Shown: positions 18,710 to 28,009, counted from the first letter of the stretch. The stretch is DNA of 64,000 nt from Lichenicoccus sp964247695 (GCA_964247695.1 CAXTVI010000013.1:1-64000), one strand, 5' to 3'. Notes: generated by a model not told the origin, from the sequence alone. Program-made: numbers and translations.

Positions 18710-18934
18710 CGTGCTCCCGCCGACCTGTGGCCGCTCCGTCCCGGGGCGACGGGATGCCGGGCTAGCGTCCGGCATTCGGCACTTTCCGGCCAGGCAGGCC
18801 TGCATGTCGCGTGTCGGGACACGGAAGTCCAGGCCGTGCACCAGCCTCGGCCCGGCTGGACACCGGCGCGTCGCCGTCCGCCTCCAACGGCCGCGGCGCC
18901 GCTTCCGGCATGCGGATGGGCGGGTGCCGCGTGA

Positions 18935-19918
18935 TCAGGGTGCCCACGGCCGCCGCGGCGCACCTCCGGCCAGCCTCGACAAGGTGTCGAACGCCGAGCC
19001 GGAGGACGGAATGTCGATTGCGAACACCTCTGCGATGACCTGTGTCCAGCCATGCAGGAAGTAGTTCCAGCCGTCGAAGGTCGCGAGGCCGGACTCCGCC
19101 GCCTGCGCCTCGGCCAGATCCAGCAGCAGCAGGTCGCCACGGTAATTCAGCTCCCAGACCAGGCCCCCGGACGGGAACCGGGCGTCCGGACCCAGCGGCG
19201 AGCCCGGTCGGTCCTTGCCGAGCCCGGTCGCATTCACCGTGAGGGAGCCGGGCGGCAGCGCATGCAGGATCTCGTCGTTGCCGGCCGTGGACCGGCTCAG
19301 GACGTACTCGACCGCAAGATCGCTGCAGAGGCCGGCATGGAACCGGCGCAGGCCGTCCAGTCGCGCCTCGTCGATGTCGGTGACCACGATGCGGCGCGGC
19401 CGGTCCTCGCCACGGCGCGGCTGCATCAGGTTCCAGCTGATGGCGGTGGTGGCACCGCCCGCGCCGATCAGGAAGGCGTCGGCACCATGCCAGTGGTTCG
19501 GCGGCACGATCGCATCCAGCGCCAGCCGTGCCGAGATCGGGTCCTTGGCGTGACCGATCAGCCGTCCATCCCGCTTGGACAGGCAGCTGACCTCGTGCAG
19601 CGACGCGGCATGCGGATCGAGTTCGTCGAACAGGTCGGACGCCGCATGCAGCAGGTCGATCTTGTGGGCGGTGACCAGCGCGCCCATCGAGAGCGGGTCG
19701 TGGCGGATGAAGGACACCACCTCGCGATACGCTTCCGGCAGCGCATGCAGCGGCAGGTCGATGCCGTTGATCGCGCAGGTCCCGAGCCCGAGCGCTTCCG
19801 CCCAGCGCGGAAAGATCCTCATGATCGACGACTGCGAGGTGGTCACGCCGACGAAATGCAGGGTCGGCACCGTGGCCGGGGGCAGAACCGGCACGCCGTC
19901 TGCCTGGACGCCGGTCAT
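18935..19918 (-). CDS. Shikimate/quinate dehydrogenase-like protein
   Basis: A 327-residue protein related to AroE. The N-terminal substrate domain has GVTTSQSSIMRIFPRW (compare the shikimate-binding loop of AroE) and GALVTAHKIDL, which contains the expected catalytic lysine. The NAD(P) site is the glycine-rich GAGGATTAISW, and an NATGLG motif follows. It is longer than a usual AroE (about 270-290 residues) and lies in a sugar-transport locus. It is more likely a catabolic polyol or cyclitol dehydrogenase than the biosynthetic enzyme. The ATG at 19918 is one base after the stop of the cupin isomerase gene. About 225 bp without a convincing gene separate it from the RpiR gene. Confidence 0.75.
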   Translation of the reverse strand: MTGVQADGVPVLPPATVPTLHFVGVTTSQSSIMRIFPRWAEALGLGTCAINGIDLPLHALPEAYREVVSFIRHDPLSMGALVTAHKIDLLHAASDLFDELDPHAASLHEVSCLSKRDGRLIGHAKDPISARLALDAIVPPNHWHGADAFLIGAGGATTAISWNLMQPRRGEDRPRRIVVTDIDEARLDGLRRFHAGLCSDLAVEYVLSRSTAGNDEILHALPPGSLTVNATGLGKDRPGSPLGPDARFPSGGLVWELNYRGDLLLLDLAEAQAAESGLATFDGWNYFLHGWTQVIAEVFAIDIPSSGSAFDTLSRLAGGAPRRPWAP

Positions 19919-19919
19919 G

Positions 19920-20525
19920 TCACGCGCGGCCCGGCACGCCGGGCCGCGTGCGGTAGCGCGGGTTCGGCACCCGCTTCCAGCCGCCGGTGCCGTCTGCCAC
20001 GACCAGGTCGCGCATGCCGCCGGCCCGGGCGATGATCTCGTAGTCCTGGCCGGCATCCGCCGGATAGCAGAACAGCGTGATGAGCGGGTCGTCGCCGACA
20101 TTGACGCTGCGGTGGATCCAGTGCGGCCCGACATAGACCACGCTGTTTGGTGTCATCGCCTCGGCGCGGACGGTGCCGTCGGCGAGTTCCATCAGCATGA
20201 CGCCCTGACCGGACTGGCAGAAATAGATCTCCGGTCGGTCGCTGACCGCATGGATGTGGCCGCGGGTGAAGATGAATTCCTCGCCGACCGTGCCCGGATA
20301 CAGCGTGCTGGTTCCGAAGATGAGATCACCTGACCGTTCGGACGGCCGGAACTCGTCGACCTGGTAGGCGACGTCGCTGCCGCGCGTCCGGGCCACCTCT
20401 GCAAAAGCGGCCTCGTCGAGGAACAGGCCGTCGAGATCGCTGTAAAGCTTCTCGTAACGGCGGGTGCGCCCCGTCATCTCGCCGTCGGATGCGATGAGCA
20501 CGGACGCAGGCAGAGGAAACGACAT
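19920..20525 (-). CDS. Cupin-type phosphoglucose isomerase family protein
   Basis: A 201-residue protein resembling archaeal-type glucose-6-phosphate isomerases of the GPI cupin family. The metal-binding motif is GEEFIFTRGHIHAV, with the two histidines and glutamate of the cupin site; IYFCQSGQGVMLMEL and a later HWIHRS complete the barrel. The ATG at 20525 has GGAAGG 7 nt upstream. As first gene of the operon it is divergent from the ABC transporter and probably isomerises the phosphorylated sugar imported by it. The exact substrate is an inference. Confidence 0.78.
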   Translation of the reverse strand: MSFPLPASVLIASDGEMTGRTRRYEKLYSDLDGLFLDEAAFAEVARTRGSDVAYQVDEFRPSERSGDLIFGTSTLYPGTVGEEFIFTRGHIHAVSDRPEIYFCQSGQGVMLMELADGTVRAEAMTPNSVVYVGPHWIHRSVNVGDDPLITLFCYPADAGQDYEIIARAGGMRDLVVADGTGGWKRVPNPRYRTRPGVPGRA

Positions 20526-20595
20526 TGGCAGACCTTCCGACGCATGAACACGCAACGTGATTACGTAGTCCTATTACGCGCAGAAGCGCCGGTGC

Positions 20596-20625
20596 AACTC
20601 GTTTGACAAGTTTTGCGCTGCAAAA
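20596..20625. promoter_or_regulatory. Candidate operator/promoter of the sugar ABC operon
   Basis: Two adjacent inverted repeats occur 110-140 bp before the binding-protein gene. The imperfect dyad AACTCG-N5-CAAGTT is at 20596-20612 and TTTTGC-gct-GCAAAA is at 20611-20625. A consensus -35 TTGACA (20603-20608) lies inside the first one. The -10 is poorly defined. The placement suits repression by the RpiR protein encoded on the other side. Confidence 0.4.
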
Positions 20626-20734
20626 TAGGCCTTTTCAGCTTGTGGAAGGGCCGGTCCGGTGTTGTATTGCTCCATTATAAGGGGACAGGGCTACGGAAAT
20701 CCGTTCCGGCCAAACCCCGGGGAGAACAAGGTCC

Positions 20735-21712
20735 ATGAAGACGATGCTCGCGGCCGCCGCCTTCGTCGGGGGCGTAGCCCTCGCGGTGAGCCCCGCACCC
20801 GCGCAGGCCAAGACGATCAAGATCGGCCTGTCCATGCTTACCCAGGATGCGCCGTACTATGCGGCGCTGCAGGCCGCGGTGCTGAAGGAGGCCAAGGTGC
20901 TGGGCGCGCAGGTGGTCACCGCCGACGCCAACGGCGACATGCTCAAGCAGATCTCCGGCGTCGAGGACATGCTGTCGCAGAACATCGACGTGCTGGTCAT
21001 GGATCCCAAGGATGCGAAAGGCCTCGTCGGTGTCACCAAGGAGGCTGCCGCCGCGCATGTCCCGGTGATCATCGTCGACAGCTCGATCGATCCCTCGGCG
21101 CCGGTGCTGACCACGATCCAGTCCAGCAACGCCGAGAACGGCCGCCTGATCGGCGACTGGCTGATCGGCCACGTCAAGGGCGAGGCGCTGCATATCGCGC
21201 TGCTCAGCGGCGACCAGGGCAACGTGGTCGGCGAGGCGCGCCGCGATGGCGTCATGGAGGGGATCCTCGAGGCGCAGCTCCGCCAGCTCGGCCATGCCGG
21301 CTTCACCGTGGTCGGGCAGGGCTGGGGCGGCTGGACCCAGGAGGGTGGCGTCAAGGCAATGGAGGATCTGCTGACCGCGCATCCCGACATCAATGCCGTG
21401 CTGGCCGAGAATGACAGCATGGCGCTCGGCGGCATGCGGGCGATCCAGGATGCCGGCAAGGCCGACAGGAACATTCTCATCTTCGCCGCCGCCGACGGTC
21501 AGAAGGAGGCCGTGAAGCTGATCGAGGAGGGCAAGTACGGCGCCACCGGCCTGAACGACCCCGCCGTGATCGGCAAGATGGCGGCCGACCTCGCGGTCAA
21601 GGCCGCCGACAAGCAGGTGCCGGCCGGCTACCCGAAGATCACCTTCACGCCGCCGGTCGCCATCACCAAGGCCAATGCCGCGGAATACTACAAGCCGGAC
21701 GCACTGTTCTGA
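20735..21712 (+). CDS. Sugar ABC transporter, periplasmic binding protein (ribose class)
   Basis: A 325-residue type I periplasmic binding protein of the RbsB family. A Sec signal peptide covers residues 1 to about 25 (hydrophobic core, then PAQA before the cleavage). The mature protein opens with KTIKIGLSML and has two Rossmann-like lobes, with DVLVMDPKDAKG and NAVLAENDSMALGGM as hinge and ligand segments. GGAG lies upstream of the ATG. It is followed at 14 bp by the ATPase and then the permease gene, a complete RbsBAC-type importer. The adjacent RpiR regulator and isomerase suggest a sugar or polyol ligand. Confidence 0.93.
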   Translation: MKTMLAAAAFVGGVALAVSPAPAQAKTIKIGLSMLTQDAPYYAALQAAVLKEAKVLGAQVVTADANGDMLKQISGVEDMLSQNIDVLVMDPKDAKGLVGVTKEAAAAHVPVIIVDSSIDPSAPVLTTIQSSNAENGRLIGDWLIGHVKGEALHIALLSGDQGNVVGEARRDGVMEGILEAQLRQLGHAGFTVVGQGWGGWTQEGGVKAMEDLLTAHPDINAVLAENDSMALGGMRAIQDAGKADRNILIFAAADGQKEAVKLIEEGKYGATGLNDPAVIGKMAADLAVKAADKQVPAGYPKITFTPPVAITKANAAEYYKPDALF

Positions 21713-21726
21713 CGCAGGGCACCGCG

Positions 21727-23292
21727 ATGTCGACCGACCAGCTTCTGCAAGGCGCCGATGTGGCCGAAGCGGGCGTCGGCGTCGAGATGACCGGGATCTC
21801 CAAGCTGTTCGGCGGCGTCCGCGCCCTGGACGACGTGTCGTTCCACGTGCGGCCGGGCGAGGTGCATGCCCTGGTCGGCGAGAACGGCGCCGGCAAGTCC
21901 ACGCTGATGAAGATCCTCGCAGGCGCGCACCAGGCGACCGGCGGCGAAATACGCATCGGCGGCCGGCGGGTGGCGATCGCATCGCCGCATGTGTCGCGCG
22001 CGCTGGGCATCGGCATCATCTACCAGGAGCTGGCGCTGGCATCGGACCTGACCGTCGCCGAGAACATCTTCCTCGGCGAGCTGTCGGGCCTGGTAAACCC
22101 GCGTGCCCTGCGCGCCCGCGCGAAGCTGCTGCTCGACGATCTCGGCTTCGCCATCGACCCGGGCGCCCTTGTCGGAACCCTGCCGCTCGCCTTCCAGCAG
22201 GCGGTGGAGATCGCCAAGGCGATGTCCCGGCAGGTGCTTATCCTGATCCTCGACGAGCCGACCGCGGTGCTGGCGCCACCCGAGGTGGAACGGCTGCTCG
22301 AGGTCGTGAAGGCGCTGTCGCGACGCGGGGTGAGCGTTATCTATATCTCGCACCGGCTCGACGAGATCTTCCGGATCGCCGACCAGATCACCGTGCTCAA
22401 GGACGGCCGCACCGTCGGCACCTATCCGGTGCATGAAATGAACGAGCGCCGGTTGATCTCGCTGATGGTCGGCCGCGAAGCCTCGCAATTGTTTCCGAAG
22501 GTCGCGCGCCACCAAGGCGAGGAACTGCTTCGCGTCGAGCACCTGTGCGCCGCCGGGCTGGTCAGGGACGTCTCCTTCACCCTGCATGCCGGCGAGGTGC
22601 TCGGCATCGCCGGGCTGATCGGCAGCGGCCGCACCGAACTCGCGCGCGCGATCTTCGGCGCCGACCGGCTGGACAGCGGCACGGTCAGCGTCGCCGGCAG
22701 GCGGGTCAGCATACGCAGCCCGCGACAGGGTGTCGCGGCGGGCATCGGCCTGGTGCCGGAGGACCGCAAGGGCCAGGGCCTGGTGCTGGCCCTGCCGATC
22801 CGAGAGAACATGACCTTCACCACCCTTGTCCGCTACACCAACAGGCTCGGGCTGCTGCGCCGGGGCGCCGAACGCACCGCCGCTGCCGATGTCGCACGCC
22901 GCACCACGATCCGTGCCCGCGATCTCGACCTGCCGGTCAGCAGCCTGTCCGGTGGCAACCAGCAGAAGGTGGTGCTGGCGAAATGGCTCGATGCCGGCTG
23001 CAGGATAATCATCCTGGATGAACCGACACGCGGCGTCGATGTCGGCGCGCGCGCCGAGATCTACCAGCTCATCGAGACGATGGCGGCGAGCGGCCTCGGC
23101 GTGATCGTCATCTCGTCGGACCTGCTCGAGGTGATCGGCGCCACCGACCGGGTGCTGGTCATGAGCGGCGGCCGCATCAGCGGCGCCCTGGCGCGCGAGG
23201 ACTGCACCGAGGCGCGCATCATGCAACTGGCGTTACGCAGTGCCGCGCATGTCGGCGCCGATCACGCGCGACCTGTCGCCGGGGAGGCCTGA
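21727..23292 (+). CDS. Sugar ABC transporter, duplicated ATPase (RbsA type)
   Basis: A 521-residue ATPase with two ABC cassettes. The first has Walker A GENGAGKST at 51-59, and Walker B ends in LDEPTAVL. The second has the degenerate GLIGSGRTEL loop near 299, the LSGGNQQKVV signature and LDEPTRGVD. This asymmetry is normal for the RbsA/MglA/XylG group. Its stop is directly followed by the permease start. It energises uptake with the binding protein at 20735 and the permease at 23293. Confidence 0.94.
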   Translation: MSTDQLLQGADVAEAGVGVEMTGISKLFGGVRALDDVSFHVRPGEVHALVGENGAGKSTLMKILAGAHQATGGEIRIGGRRVAIASPHVSRALGIGIIYQELALASDLTVAENIFLGELSGLVNPRALRARAKLLLDDLGFAIDPGALVGTLPLAFQQAVEIAKAMSRQVLILILDEPTAVLAPPEVERLLEVVKALSRRGVSVIYISHRLDEIFRIADQITVLKDGRTVGTYPVHEMNERRLISLMVGREASQLFPKVARHQGEELLRVEHLCAAGLVRDVSFTLHAGEVLGIAGLIGSGRTELARAIFGADRLDSGTVSVAGRRVSIRSPRQGVAAGIGLVPEDRKGQGLVLALPIRENMTFTTLVRYTNRLGLLRRGAERTAAADVARRTTIRARDLDLPVSSLSGGNQQKVVLAKWLDAGCRIIILDEPTRGVDVGARAEIYQLIETMAASGLGVIVISSDLLEVIGATDRVLVMSGGRISGALAREDCTEARIMQLALRSAAHVGADHARPVAGEA

Positions 23293-24288
23293 ATGGCCGT
23301 GCCGCAGACCGTCGAGACGCCGACTGGTGCCGGCCGGCGCCGACGCATCGACCTTCGCACGTTCGCCGCCAGCTACAGCACGATTGCAATCTTCGTGGTG
23401 CTGGTGCTGGTCGCAAGCTTCATCTCGACCAGTTTCCTGAGCAGCCGCAACATCGAGAACGTGCTGCGCCAGGTGGCCAGCACCGGCGTGATCTCGATGG
23501 GCATGCTGCTGGTGATCCTGACCGGCGGGATCGACCTGTCGGTAGGCTCCGTCGCCGCCCTCGGCAGCATCACCTGCGCCTCGCTGCTCACCTCGATGTC
23601 GCTCTGGGAAGCGGTGCCGCTCAGCCTCCTCGCCGGTGGCGCGATCGGCGTCATCTCGGGCTATTTCGTGGCGGTGCGCCGGATGCCCTCCTTCGTGGTG
23701 ACGCTCGCCGGCATGACGATCGCCCGCGGCATCGCCCTGATCGTCTCGGAAGGGCGGCCGATCTTCATGAGCGACAACGGCGCCTGGCTCGGCGACGGCT
23801 TCAACCGTGGCAGCGTCCTTGGCATCCCGCTGCCGGTGCTGCTGATGCTGCTGGTGTTCGGCGCGACCGCCTTCGTGCTGCGCCTGACCGCGTACGGGCG
23901 GCTGATCGTGGCGATCGGGTCCAACGGCGAGGCGGTGCGCCTGTCCGGCGTCAGGGTCACGCCACGGGTGTTCTCGGTCTACGTCATCTCGGGCGTGCTG
24001 TCGGCGCTGGCCGGGATCATCATCACCGCGCGTTCCGGCGTCGGCTCGCCGGTGGTGGGCATCGGCATGGAGCTGGACGTGATCGCGGCGGTGGTGATCG
24101 GCGGCGCCAGCCTGATGGGCGGCCGCGGCACCGCGCTCAACACGTTGATCGGCGTGCTGACGCTCGGCGTGATCGGCAATATCATGAACCTGCTGAATGT
24201 GCCGGGCTACCACCAGGAGGTGGTGAAGGGCGTCATCATCCTCGTCGCGGTGCTGCTGCAATCCTCGGTGTGGCCGCGCCGGGCCTGA
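23293..24288 (+). CDS. Sugar ABC transporter, permease (RbsC type)
   Basis: A 331-residue inner-membrane permease of the RbsC/AraH family, with about eight to ten hydrophobic segments. The family motif LTGGIDLSVGSV is near residue 80, and VIGGASLMGGRGT is near 270. A polar N-terminus of about 20 residues precedes helix 1. It begins directly after the ATPase stop codon. No second permease gene follows, so it would act as a homodimer. The neighbouring NmrA gene is convergent, 18 bp away. Confidence 0.93.
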   Translation: MAVPQTVETPTGAGRRRRIDLRTFAASYSTIAIFVVLVLVASFISTSFLSSRNIENVLRQVASTGVISMGMLLVILTGGIDLSVGSVAALGSITCASLLTSMSLWEAVPLSLLAGGAIGVISGYFVAVRRMPSFVVTLAGMTIARGIALIVSEGRPIFMSDNGAWLGDGFNRGSVLGIPLPVLLMLLVFGATAFVLRLTAYGRLIVAIGSNGEAVRLSGVRVTPRVFSVYVISGVLSALAGIIITARSGVGSPVVGIGMELDVIAAVVIGGASLMGGRGTALNTLIGVLTLGVIGNIMNLLNVPGYHQEVVKGVIILVAVLLQSSVWPRRA

Positions 24289-24306
24289 GGGCGGCGCGAC
24301 CTGTTC

Positions 24307-25185
24307 TCAGCCCTGGGCCCAGCCGGCGGCTGCGGCCACCGCGAAGTCGCGATACGAGCGCGGGGCGTGGCCGAGCAGGGCCGTGAGCCGCGCGACGTCC
24401 TGCGCTGTCGCCGCCGCGCCATCTTCCTGATAGCGGCGCATCATCAGCTTCATGTCGTAGGCGAGCCAGGCCGGCCCGAAGCTCTTCAGTCGCTGCTCCA
24501 GCCCCTCCAGATCGTCGCCGGCATAGCCGATCGGGCGATCAAGGACCTCGCTCCACAACGCGGCGAGGCTGGGGCCGGTCAGCACGTCGGGTCCCACCAG
24601 CTCGTAGATCTCCCGCGGCAGCGGGGAGGAGGCCTGCTCGCGCCGCGACAGCTCGTTCGCCGCGGCCTCGCCGATGTCGCGCACATCCACCATCGAGATG
24701 CCCTTCGCCCCGACCGGCATGGCATAGACGCTCGCCTTGAGCAGGGCGTCCTTCTGCCGCATGTCGTTCTGGATGAAATAGGCCGGGCGCAGGATCGTCA
24801 CCGGCAGGTCGAGGGCCTCGATCATCCGCTCGACGGTCATCTTGCTGCCGAAATGCGGCACGTCGGCATAGGTCTCGCCCTTGAACACCGACAGGTAGAC
24901 GATCCCCCGCACGCCGGCCCCGCGCGCCGCATTGAGCGCCAGCATCGCCTGCGTGAGTTCGTCGGGCGCGTTCGGCGCGAGCAGGAACAGCGTGCTCACG
25001 CCCTCGAGTGCCGTGCGGATGCTGTCGATGTCCGAGAGGTCGCCCTGCACCGCGGTCACGCCGGCGGGGAACCGCGCCGCTCCGGGCGAACGGGTGAGCG
25101 CCCGCACGTCGCCGCCTTGCTTGTCGAGGAACGCCAGAACCTGGGTTCCGATCGTGCCGGTGCTGCCTGTCACCAGAATAGCCAT
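24307..25185 (-). CDS. NmrA-like NAD(P)H-binding oxidoreductase (QorB type)
   Basis: A 292-residue atypical short-chain dehydrogenase of the NmrA group. The Rossmann motif GSTGTIGTQV is at residues 7-16, LVTGSTG opens the protein, and VTILRPAYFIQNDM is typical of QorB-like quinone oxidoreductases. AAGGAG lies 7 nt before the ATG. It is divergent from a LysR regulator, the usual arrangement for a regulator and its single target. The substrate is probably a quinone or small electrophile; this is family inference only. Confidence 0.85.
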   Translation of the reverse strand: MAILVTGSTGTIGTQVLAFLDKQGGDVRALTRSPGAARFPAGVTAVQGDLSDIDSIRTALEGVSTLFLLAPNAPDELTQAMLALNAARGAGVRGIVYLSVFKGETYADVPHFGSKMTVERMIEALDLPVTILRPAYFIQNDMRQKDALLKASVYAMPVGAKGISMVDVRDIGEAAANELSRREQASSPLPREIYELVGPDVLTGPSLAALWSEVLDRPIGYAGDDLEGLEQRLKSFGPAWLAYDMKLMMRRYQEDGAAATAQDVARLTALLGHAPRSYRDFAVAAAAGWAQG

Positions 25186-25223
25186 TTCGTTTCTCCTTAG
25201 TTTGCTGCGGCGATCATCGTCGC

Positions 25224-25279
25224 TGCGTCACAAGGTAGGCGTTCCACATCCAGGCGAAAGGCGACATGATCGTGACGCA
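25224..25279. promoter_or_regulatory. Inverted repeat in LysR/NmrA divergent region
   Basis: An exact 8-bp inverted repeat, TGCGTCAC at 25224-25231 and GTGACGCA at 25272-25279, with a 40-bp spacer. It lies in the 117-bp intergenic region between the NmrA and LysR genes. LysR proteins commonly bind two sites spaced this way, so it is a candidate operator pair. Confidence 0.4.
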
Positions 25280-25302
25280 CTGTCTCGCTCGTGGAACACC
25301 CG

Positions 25303-26169
25303 ATGGATCTCCTGGCGCTTGCCGACTTCAACCTCGTGGCAACACATGGCGGCTTCGGACGCGCCAGCCGGAGCAGCGGCCGGTCCAAGGCGACGCTTTC
25401 GCGCAAGGTGTCGGACCTCGAGGCCGCCCTGGGCGTGCGGCTGATCGACCGCGGCTCGCATGCGCTGCGACTGACCGACGAAGGCCGCGCACTGCACGAA
25501 CTCACCCAGGGTCCGCTCGGCGAACTCGCCGAGGCCGGCGAGGCGGTCGCCGCCGGTGCGTCGGTGCCGCGCGGCAGGTTGCGGGTCAGCGCGCCGATCG
25601 TGCTCGCGCATGTCCTGCTGCCCAGGGTCGCGGCCGGCTTTGTGCTGGCCTATCCGCAGGTCGAGCTGGAAATCGTCGCCGAGGACCGCAAGGTCGATCC
25701 GGTCGAGGATAATTACGACCTGGTGCTCCGGATCGATCCAAGCCCCGACGAGCGCCTGGTGGGGCGCCGCGTATTGGAGGATGAACGCCTGCTGGTGGCG
25801 CCGCCCGACCTGCCGGTCGCCCTGCAACCGGAGCAGGAGGCGGCGCTATCGGTGCCGGCGGTGGTGCACGTGGCGACACCGAGGGATGTCGTCTGGCGCG
25901 TCGAAACCACTGCAGGCGTGCGCGTGGTGCGACCGCATGTCAGGCTGCGCTTCTCGTCCTTCCTGATGGTGCTCGATGCGGTCCTTGCCGGTGCCGGCGT
26001 GGCGCTCATGCCAAAGCTGCTCGTCCGGGGCCACCTGGCCGCAGGGCGGCTGGTGTCATGGGGCGCGGACGCGGGACCCGGGGTCGAGATCTGGGCGCTG
26101 CAGAATTCGCGTCGCCTTTCGAGCGCGAAGGTCCGAGCATTTCTTGAAGCGCTGCAGGCAATTGCTTGA
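25303..26169 (+). CDS. LysR-family transcriptional regulator
   Basis: A 288-residue LysR regulator. The N-terminal HTH (about 1-60) has LLALADFNLVATHGGFGRAS and SKATLSRKVSDLEAALGVRL. The effector domain follows from about 90 (RGRLRVSAP, then PQVELEIVAEDR). The ATG at 25303 matches the usual LysR N-terminus; a GTG four codons earlier is also possible. It resembles the group that controls divergent quinone or aromatic oxidoreductase genes, and its likely target is the NmrA gene. The adenine deaminase gene 28 bp downstream is on the same strand. Confidence 0.87.
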   Translation: MDLLALADFNLVATHGGFGRASRSSGRSKATLSRKVSDLEAALGVRLIDRGSHALRLTDEGRALHELTQGPLGELAEAGEAVAAGASVPRGRLRVSAPIVLAHVLLPRVAAGFVLAYPQVELEIVAEDRKVDPVEDNYDLVLRIDPSPDERLVGRRVLEDERLLVAPPDLPVALQPEQEAALSVPAVVHVATPRDVVWRVETTAGVRVVRPHVRLRFSSFLMVLDAVLAGAGVALMPKLLVRGHLAAGRLVSWGADAGPGVEIWALQNSRRLSSAKVRAFLEALQAIA

Positions 26170-26197
26170 CTAGTTCTCGTTAGGAGAACGATTCGGG

Positions 26198-28009
26198 ATG
26201 ACCACGCAATCGGAACCGGCCGCCCGGGAACCGCACGACCTCGACGACGCGACGCTGCGTGACCGCGCGGTGGCGGCGGCGCTCGGCGAGGCGCCGTTCG
26301 ATATCCTGCTGACCGGCGGCCGGATCGTCGACGTCGCGACCTGCACGGTGCGTGCCGCCGATGTCGGGCTGGTCGGCGCATTGATCGCCAGTGTCCATCC
26401 GCCCGGCAGCCGGTCCGACGCGCGGACGATGATCGCGCTGGATGGCGCGCTGGTCGCACCCGGTCTGATCGACATGCACCTGCATGTGGAAAGCTCGATG
26501 GTGACGCCGCGCGGCTATGCCGAGGTGGTGCTGCCGCAGGGTACCACGACGATCTGCTGGGACCCGCACGAGGTCGGCAACGTGGCCGGGCTGGCGGGGG
26601 TCGGCTGGGCCGTGCAGGCGTCCCGCGGGCTGCCGTTGCGGGTGCTGGTTCTGGCACCCTCCTCGGTGCCGTCGGCGCCGGGACTGGAACGCGCGGGGGC
26701 CGCGTTCCTCGAGGACGAGATGCGCGCCATGCTGTCCTGGCCGGAGGTGGCGGGCGTCGCCGAGGTGATGGACATGCGCGGCGTGCTCCACCGCAGCCCG
26801 CGCATGCGCGGCATCGTCGCGGCCGGGCTCGCGAGCGGCAAGCTGGTGTGCGGCCATGCGCGCGGCCTCGAGGGCGCCGACCTTGTCGCCTTTGCCGCGG
26901 CCGGCATCCAGAGCGACCACGAGATAACTTCCGGAGAGGACCTGCTGGCCAAGCTGCAGGCCGGCTACACCGTCGAGCTGCGCGGCTCGCACGACGACGT
27001 GCTGCCCGGCGCGGTGGCGGCGCTGAACCGGCTGCCGGTCGTGCCGCAGACCCTCACGCTGTGCACCGACGACATCCTGCCCGACGACCTGGTGGCGAGC
27101 GGCGGCATGATCGACCTGCTGCGTCGCCTGGTGCGCTACGGGTTCGACCCGGTGCAGGCATTGCGTGCCGCCACGCTAAATGCCGCCATGCGGCTCGGGC
27201 GGCGCGACCTGGGGCTGGTGGCGCCGGGCCGGCGCGCCGACCTGGCGGTGCTGTCGGACCTGGAGACGATGACCGTCGACCAGGTGTTCGCGTCCGGCCG
27301 GCTGGTGGCGGCCGGCGGCCGGCTGAACGCGGCGCTGCGACCGGACCCGGCACCCGCGCCCACCGGCACGATGCGGATGTCGCCGCTGAGCGCCGGGGTT
27401 TTCCGGATCACGGCGCCGGTGCCGTCGGGCAAGGCCTGGCTGCGCGTCGTGGACCGGCCACGCTTCACCCGCTGGGCGGAGCGGGAGGCCATCATCGCCG
27501 ACGGCATCGTGGTGCTGCCGGACGACCTCATTCTGATGGCGGTGTCGCACCGGCATGGGCTGGCGCCGGCGAAACCGGTGCTCGGCGTGCTCGGCGGCTG
27601 GGGCCACTGGACCGGCGCGCTGGCGACCACGATCTCGCATGACAGCCACAACCTGACGGTGTTCGGGCGCGACGCCGACGACATGGCGCTCGCCGCCAAC
27701 GCGCTGATCGCCTGCGGTGGCGGCATGGCGGTGGCGGCCGGCGGACGGCTGCTCGCGGTGGTGGAGCTGCCGGTCTGCGGCCTGGTCTCGGAGGCGCCGG
27801 CGGAGCAGGTGGCGGCCGCCTTCGCCCAAGTGCGCCGGAGCGCGATGCGGATCGCCGACTGGGGGCCGCCGCCGCTGGTGTTCCGCGCCTGCACCGGAGC
27901 GAGCCTCGCCTGCAATCCGGGTCCGCACGTCACCGATCTCGGCATCACCGACGGCAGCACCGGCGCGATGTATCCGGACAGCATCATCCGGTGCGAAACG
28001 TCTCCGTGA
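26198..28009 (+). CDS. ade: Adenine deaminase
   Basis: A 603-residue amidohydrolase converting adenine to hypoxanthine and ammonia. The metal-binding HxH is in GLIDMHLHVESSMVTP near residue 93, followed by the characteristic TTTICWDPHEVGNV. The adenine-deaminase C-terminal domain has ISHDSHNLTVFG near 480. Length and motif order match Ade rather than adenosine deaminase. AGGAG lies 11 nt before the ATG. It is convergent with the AzgA-type purine permease gene, overlapping it by 26 bp. Permease and deaminase together form a purine uptake and salvage or nitrogen pair. Confidence 0.92.
   Translation: MTTQSEPAAREPHDLDDATLRDRAVAAALGEAPFDILLTGGRIVDVATCTVRAADVGLVGALIASVHPPGSRSDARTMIALDGALVAPGLIDMHLHVESSMVTPRGYAEVVLPQGTTTICWDPHEVGNVAGLAGVGWAVQASRGLPLRVLVLAPSSVPSAPGLERAGAAFLEDEMRAMLSWPEVAGVAEVMDMRGVLHRSPRMRGIVAAGLASGKLVCGHARGLEGADLVAFAAAGIQSDHEITSGEDLLAKLQAGYTVELRGSHDDVLPGAVAALNRLPVVPQTLTLCTDDILPDDLVASGGMIDLLRRLVRYGFDPVQALRAATLNAAMRLGRRDLGLVAPGRRADLAVLSDLETMTVDQVFASGRLVAAGGRLNAALRPDPAPAPTGTMRMSPLSAGVFRITAPVPSGKAWLRVVDRPRFTRWAEREAIIADGIVVLPDDLILMAVSHRHGLAPAKPVLGVLGGWGHWTGALATTISHDSHNLTVFGRDADDMALAANALIACGGGMAVAAGGRLLAVVELPVCGLVSEAPAEQVAAAFAQVRRSAMRIADWGPPPLVFRACTGASLACNPGPHVTDLGITDGSTGAMYPDSIIRCETSP

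Noticed and set aside
18762..18947. Possible 61-residue gene between the RpiR and shikimate-dehydrogenase-like genes
   Set aside because: Pro/Arg-rich, no ribosome site, overlaps the real gene end, no recognisable family.
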